Shown here: in pieces, positions 58,604-64,000 of the stretch | How positions within the stretch are numbered: the first letter of the stretch is position 1 | Layout: each line of letters begins with the position of its first letter | Assembly: GCA_963978905.1 (NCBI GenBank) | Contig: OZ022259.1 | Coordinates: forward strand, 7,068,001-7,132,000 | Source of the DNA: Trichostrongylus colubriformis | Lineage: Eukaryota; Nematoda; Chromadorea; Rhabditida; Trichostrongylidae | Reading direction: 5' to 3' | Length of the DNA stretch: 64,000 nt | Program-made: the position numbers and the translations under genes | The notes under the pieces: generated by a model | Databases searched by the model: none | What the model was told of the DNA's origin: nothing | Seen by the model: the letters and a program-made list of their open reading frames with translations, nothing else

Positions 58604-58868
58604 CTCAGGTCGGGGGGAGACGCAAAATTTTCACCGTCGTCGAAGTTCCTTTTATCTCTAGGTTTATCTCAAAGCTTTCTACCTTTCACGCCGTGGCGAA
58701 GAAAAGCGGACCCAGACAGGCATGTGGTGTCCACCTGAGTGGTACGAAGGAACGATATGGGGTCACGGGAATTGCGCGACAGGATATGAATTTTAGCCTA
58801 GGCCTAGGCAGAGAGGAATTTCAACATCGACGCAAAGTTGCGTCTCCCCCGATTTTATTTGACCCCCT
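58604..58868. mobile_element. MITE family K (GAGACGC ends), copy 1
   Basis: Inverted ends TCGGGGGGAGACGCAAAATT and AAGTTGCGTCTCCCCCGAT. The interior TTTTAGCCTAGGCCTAGGCA mirrors TATCTCTAGGTTTATCT. Second copy at 59465. Confidence 0.75.
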
Positions 58869-59464
58869 AGCTCTTAGTTTAAGGGAACCTCTACCCCTTA
58901 AAGGCACAGCTCACGATAATATGAGTACTTTGGTTCCATCAGCGAGTAGATAGCCTCTTCCACAAGGTCGAAGCGTGTGCCATCATCGTGGCGCGAGGGT
59001 GAGTGCTCAACGGGCAACCATCGTCTCAAGATGACCCACACCTTTCTTCGATTCAACCAGCGGGCAACCGGTGGCTTTTACGTGTATGAGAGGCATGATA
59101 CGACCGCGATAAGAAATGGTAGAAAATGCTCCCGATGTAAAATCAACCTTATCGGATGACATTAAAACGCTGAAGCTTGCGCAAATATTTGCTTTTATGC
59201 TGCAAACTCGTCGGAGCCAAGGGTCAGAAACACTTTATTTTCAAGATTTTCGAATGATTTCTTTGTTTTTTTCTTCACATTGGTGTTCTTAAGCACTCTC
59301 AAAGTCTTTATAGCCGCGACGAGACACGAAAATTATCGCAAACTGTGCCTTCAAAAAGACATAGACATACGCTATAAGGCCTGGATAAAGACATACGCTT
59401 GAGAGAACAAATTGATGATTGCAGAACGGATTCGAGTGAGGGACGACGGTGCAATACTGAATGC

Positions 59465-59478
59465 GGGTCAAATCAAGT

Positions 59479-59510
<32 letters not shown>

Positions 59511-59714
59511 GACGCAACTTTGCGTCGACGTTTCACCCACGTCAAAGCTTCTTTCCCTCCCTAGGCTTAGGCTAAAGGTGATGAGACCTATGCTTTGACA
59601 TATGCTTTTTTTATGTAGAAGAAGGAGATATCAATTTTAGCCTAAGCCTAGGGAGGGAAAGGGGTTTCGACGTCGACGCAAAATTGCGTCTCCCCCCGGA
59701 CTTGATTTGACCCC
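59465..59714. mobile_element. MITE family K, copy 2, with expanded poly(G)
   Basis: Inverted ends GGGTCAAATCAAGTCGGGGG and CGGACTTGATTTGACCCC, then GAGACGCAACTTTGCGTCGA against TCGACGCAAAATTGCGTCTC, and CCTAGGCTTAGGCTAAA against TTTAGCCTAAGCCTAGG. The left end contains the 30-base G run, the right end only six C, so the run expanded after insertion. Confidence 0.88.
59480..59509 (+). repeat. Poly(G) tract, 30 bases
   Basis: Thirty consecutive G, the longest homopolymer in the window, inside the left end of a MITE. Confidence 0.97.
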
Positions 59715-60032
59715 TGAATGCCCCCCCCCAACTAGATTAGCTCCGCAGACTTTTTCAAAAACTCAGTAATAACAAAATGGAACAAATAAATTACCACAAC
59801 CACGCTCGCCGTTTCGTTTTCTCCTTCAGTCTTGGTGAAATGCAGGCGTGCGCCTTGTCATCTGGACAGTCGTATTACTTTTCCCCGCCCGCGTCGTATC
59901 ACAAGTCTTCCTCCGTGGAGAAACCCGTTTTTCAGCTTTTTCTGTTGTCTCCCGTCTCCGATGCAATCATGTTTCTCTAGTGGTTTATTGGAAAGTGAGT
60001 TAAGTCTCATGTTGAGTCACTGGAAGTCATTT

Positions 60033-60037
60033 TGCAG
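60033..60037 (+). promoter_or_regulatory. Probable trans-splice acceptor of the PP2C gene
   Basis: TTTTGCAG ends at 60037, only two bases before the ATG at 60040. Such a short leader is typical of spliced-leader addition in nematodes. Confidence 0.5.
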
Positions 60038-60039
60038 CT

Positions 60040-63000
60040 ATGTCTACTGGAGATGTTGTTAATGGAGTAGGAGGAGAAACAGCGTTCATTGATGTAAAAC
60101 AATGGAAAGACGAGACTGGCAAGACGGTGTTCCAGCATTTAAGCGAAGGATTTGCGGGGGACGAGGAAGCAAGTGCGTTTGCCCAGCTATCTATATTTTA
60201 GTTTGACAATTATCGATGTACCTAGCATTATGAAACGGTTTGTATTCGTATGAAATCTTCGGCTATGGAGATGATGTATGCCTGGAGAATATGTTTTACC
60301 GCATTTAATAGCTCTAAGAATAGCTGCTGCTAATAATCGATAGGCATTCTTTTTTAAGTTCATTGTGGTTCTGCAACCATTGGAATGCTTTGCGCGTCAC
60401 TAATTTGCATTCATTTCTGTATTGTGCCTACGCTTCTTTTACTATAATTCAATTACTATCACTTATTATGAAATTATTATGTGAGATTGCCCTGCAACTG
60501 TCTTTCTTGGTGAGTCACTCCTGTCGCAGGTTCGCTAGTCATATTTCAAGTGAAGTAGAGTACGAGTTTGTTTCTTCTGTTTTCTATTATGTTTATTGCT
60601 TTCAAAAGTAGGAAAATAGTTTGAACTCGAAATATTGCTTGTGATGCCTGCCGTACACCTTTGTGATCTTGTGGTCACATATCTTCTTACGTAGCCTATA
60701 GAACGAGCAGAACCCTTCAGTTATCAGAGTTCTAGAACGCTTCGACCTCCGCGCGAGTATTTTCAGCACCAATATAACTGCCCCTAATGCAAAAAGTGAT
60801 TTTGCTAAAACTCTCTGTAGGGGTTATGTGGGGTGCAGATCACAAACATGATCGTTTAAAAAATCAACGCTGGTTAGCGACACTACGGTCAATGCTGTAT
60901 GTTAGCCTAAGCCTTGGTGAACGGAGAAATGGAGCACTTCCATTCCAAAGCTCAAGCGAAAATAGCATCATCGCCAAGCACAGTAGCACCGAATCTTTTA
61001 TTTGGAGTTAATTCGTCGCCCACACGAACATGACATTCATTCATGTGCGTGATCAGCACTTCAAGCAACCCCAATGGGAAAGGTTTCAGTGTATTCCAAA
61101 GCAACAAGCTGTCGCAGTATTTTGGTGCAGTTGTGCCAAAATGACGCCATCGCCGGACAGAGGTCATTTTTGTGATCAGCACCCCTTCAGACAAAGTTAC
61201 CCCTTTAGACAAAGTTTCAGCTAAACTTATGTTTTGATCAATTTTACGGTTTCTAGGGTAATTTATATTTTAATAGTCTGAATTTGTAATTACAAAAGAT
61301 GATTGCATTGTGATCTCAGCGACGCAACTCAGGTTTGAACTCTTTGCCTACGTTCCTCAACTTAGTCCTTAGTCTATTCCCTTCGTCTGATGCAGTCTTT
61401 TGTAAATCTCAGGGACTGCTGGTGGATTTGTGGTCGTTTTTGACGCCAACTTACTGAAACAAATTCCAGTTGCTGACGGAGCTGTCTTGAGATATCGTGC
61501 GCCTTTTCTCCGGGTGATTAAGCACGATGCTTACTTCGACGCCTTCAATCTTGTTGTCGAAAGCATGCTAAATAGGTTCGTAAGTAGCCGCTTTCTCTCT
61601 TAAATGATATTCCCACTTTTCCTTCGATGTGTTTCTTGAATACTTTTTCGTAAGGTGTACTGCTTTACACAGTCAATCACAGAGACATTACCTTATGGTT
61701 CAGGTTAGCTCCAATGTGGCTGGCATATACTTTTGCTGATGCATTTGTAGCAGATCACGCGGAAGAACTAGCGGCACATAGGCAAGATTACGTTGAAGGT
61801 AGGAATTTCTCAGTTTCATTGAAGCCATGTTATGAAAATTACGTTTCACTCTCCTCAATGGAATGAATGTAGTGAAAGTAAGAATATGATAGTTTTGTAG
61901 TGTTTTGAACTCCATTTGAAGGTTTCAGACCCGATATTTCTTGCGCTAGCGCTTCACTATATGAGAGTGGCCGTCTTTTCTAATACCCTGACGTTTTTTC
62001 TCTTCAAATCAAATATTTAAACTTTTAAATTCCTCCGAAACAAGTCACTTGAGAAAACCTCCGTACACACGAATCATCGCAGAAGCCTGAAAATTTTGGT
62101 GATTATTCATTTGGTGATTATTCGATTGCCCTCTTCATGGTGACCTTGAGCATGCTGAAATGTTGTCTCTAAATTGCTACTGTTACATTGCGAAACATCA
62201 CCTGTAGGATTTGAAAAAGGGCTAAGGAAGGTTAAGGTAGGGATATACATAGTATCTGCTTCCTCTCAAAAACCACCGTGGTAAGTATTTCACTTGCAAA
62301 GCAAAGTTGTTTGTGGCTATGAGCTAGTTGACTGAAACTAAATAAGATCCCCAACTAAATAGAAAAAGGCCATGCAACACTTGACTACTTCCTCACTTTT
62401 CGTTTTGTAAGTTTTCTTAGTTTTTCGTGGTCGCTCCATCTCGGCATCTTTATTCAAGGAGAATATCATCAATCGGATGGCGGTACATGGTGTCGGCAGA
62501 TAATCACGAGTATGCAAGCGTTTGCGAAAAAGATTATGAATGGTGAAAGAAAACTTCCAGGTGCTGTTTTTTAACTTTGCTACTTTTATTTTTTTTTTTT
62601 GTTCTTGGCCAACTGCTGACAGTGTTTCGTTACTTTTGATCAATAAGGGGAGTTCGATGAATTGTGTTCAGTCCTTCCGGATGCTTGGAAACAATTTCCA
62701 ATATCATGCGAATCGGAAAAAGGTCGTCGCCCGAAACAAGAAGATCGGATGCTGGCTATGCCAACGTTGAGCCTCGTGTTCCCCGAAGTTGTTAGGGTAA
62801 GTGTGGGTTCTAAGACTCGTTTATAATTTATATTCCTGCAGTTTGTGATTACGTCTATTGCATCTCTCTTCATTATATGTTTTTGAGCTCGCTGTAATTG
62901 AGTTGTAATTTGCAGCCTGATGTTGCACTAATGGCTGTGTTTGACGGACATGGGGGAGCTGAATGCTCTGCATACTGCTGTGCTCATTTACCTGCTGAAT

Positions 63001-63782
63001 TTGTGCGTGCTTTAAATGCAAAACCAACCTCATTGGAAGATTCGTTGAAAGAAGCATTCGAACGGCTCGGTATGTCACGAGGTTCACATGGCCACAATTC
63101 GTAATTTGACAACGTATTTCTGCCGATCTTTTGGAACATTATGGCATCTTTGTCATGTATTCCTTTTAGACGTACGTTTGTCTGCGCGATGTGAACACGA
63201 GCGATGGCGAAGCGGCACCACTGCGGTTGCAGCAGCGATAGATGCGAAAAGTATGGTCGTTGCATGGGTGGGAGATTCAGCGGCATACGTGCTATCATCG
63301 GCCGATGATCTTCGAAAAGTCACTAAAGCCCATGTACCTACAAATGAGGTCAGTTTCCCCGCATTTCTTCTGTAGAAAGAGGTGCTTACGCCGCACGATG
63401 AACTACATAGAGTGAAATGGTTTCCAAGTGTTGTGTCGTACACAGCCACGTTTAGGAGGAAGCTCGACGAGTTGAGGAAGACGGAGGTCAACTGCTGTAT
63501 ATTCAAGGAGAGTTAAGGGTCAATGGTGTTTTGAATCTGACAAGAGCATTAGGTGTGATTCATACACACTTGTGATACATTACTATTATCTGCTAAAATG
63601 CCGGTGTTCAGGAGACATCGGTGGGCGACCAATGATTAGTCCGAAAGCCGATATCACTGTAGTTGAAAGAGATATCTCACAGTACCTCCTGCTCCTCACT
63701 TGCGACGGAATTTCAGAGCTATTTAATAACTCTGAGGTGCTGAATATGGTCAAATCATTTGTAGCTAAGCATAGCTCTACAC
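60040..63782 (+). CDS. PP2C-type Ser/Thr phosphatase (FEM-2/PPM1E/F-like), 3' end missing
   Basis: A metal-dependent protein phosphatase. Exons: 60040-60172, 61413-61575, 61704-61798, 62648-62796, 62916-63069, 63170-63348, 63456-63552, 63612-63782; phases agree, 380 residues visible, then donor GTGAGT. Residues 1-155 form an N-terminal extension (LVVESMLNRLAPMWLAYTFA) as in FEM-2 and PPM1F. The PP2C core follows: GRRPKQEDR (156-164), VFDGHGG (188-194), SGTTAV (246-251), AWVGDS (263-268), LRVNGVLNLTRALGD, and LLTCDGISE around Asp355. The last metal-binding Asp-Asn motif should lie in the next exon, which is not found before the window ends. The acceptor before 62648 is an unusual AAG, and exon 1's donor (A/GTGCGT) is weak. 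C. elegans fem-2 acts in sex determination, but orthology is not established here, so no symbol is given. Confidence 0.88.
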
Positions 63783-63866
63783 GTGAGTTCGATGAATCAA
63801 TTTTTCTGATGAGTTCCTTTTTTATTTCTTTAATGCGTTTGCGCTTATTTGCTTTTGAGCATTGTA

Positions 63867-64000
63867 TTAGGTTGATCGGAAAGTTTTGATAGGGTTGAGA
63901 TTTTTTTCTATTTTATTTTACAACTCAGCAAGTAATGCAGGCTAATCAACAATATAATAAACATCGTTAGTGATAACATTGCCCCACCTAAAGAGCAGGT
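63867..64000 (+). mobile_element. Mariner-type element, left end, runs off the window
   Basis: TTAGGTTGATCGGAAAGTTT, then TGATAGGGTTGAGATTTTTT and CAACTCAGCAAGTAATGCAG, after a TA. This matches the terminal part of the palindromic element at 4354-5044. It lies 85 bases into the intron after the last visible PP2C exon. Confidence 0.9.

Overview
This window is intron-rich eukaryotic DNA, almost certainly from a nematode. Splice acceptors are short and end in TTTCAG or TTTTAG, several start codons sit a few bases after an unpaired acceptor (as expected for spliced-leader trans-splicing), and the gene content fits: a C-type-lectin-like/vWA secreted protein, a divergent F-box protein, an ACSL-type acyl-CoA synthetase, an Aveugle-like SAM protein and a FEM-2/PPM1F-type phosphatase. 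The density of mariner, Penelope-like, RTE-like and small inverted-repeat elements suggests a large-genome clade V parasite such as a strongylid or hookworm. That last step is inference. All gene models below were built by hand from reading frame, splice signals and phase.

Layout: (1) positions 1-435 are the tail of a Penelope-like retroelement. (2) About 1114-27004 (+) is one giant gene: lectin-like N-terminus (two exons), a 7.4-kb intron full of transposon debris, a single 10.4-kb exon encoding about 3,460 residues of almost perfect tandem repeat, then five small exons encoding a vWA-like domain. (3) 27040-38886 is intergenic and made largely of transposon remnants and small inverted-repeat elements (MITEs). 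(4) 38887-49471 (+) is a complete 17-exon long-chain acyl-CoA synthetase (690 aa) with at least six MITEs in its introns. (5) 51086-53820 (-) is an F-box protein and (6) 54613-57500 (-) a 101-aa SAM protein, in tandem. (7) 57513-60039 is intergenic with MITEs and a 30-base poly(G) tract. (8) 60040 to beyond 63782 (+) is a PP2C phosphatase missing its last exon or exons; a mariner-type end starts at 63867 and runs off the window.

The genes do not form an obvious pathway. The striking object is the giant repeat protein. It carries an N-glycosylation sequon in nearly every 31-residue unit and a Ser-Gly in acidic context once per super-block, so it looks like a secreted, heavily glycosylated (possibly chondroitin-bearing) matrix, egg or surface protein. 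Its coding repeat is open in four of six frames. The second theme is nested mobile elements: a palindromic mariner and an RT fragment inside one MITE, a TTAA-flanked MITE inside another, a foldback element whose arms are tandem hairpin subrepeats, and a perfect 35-bp hairpin.
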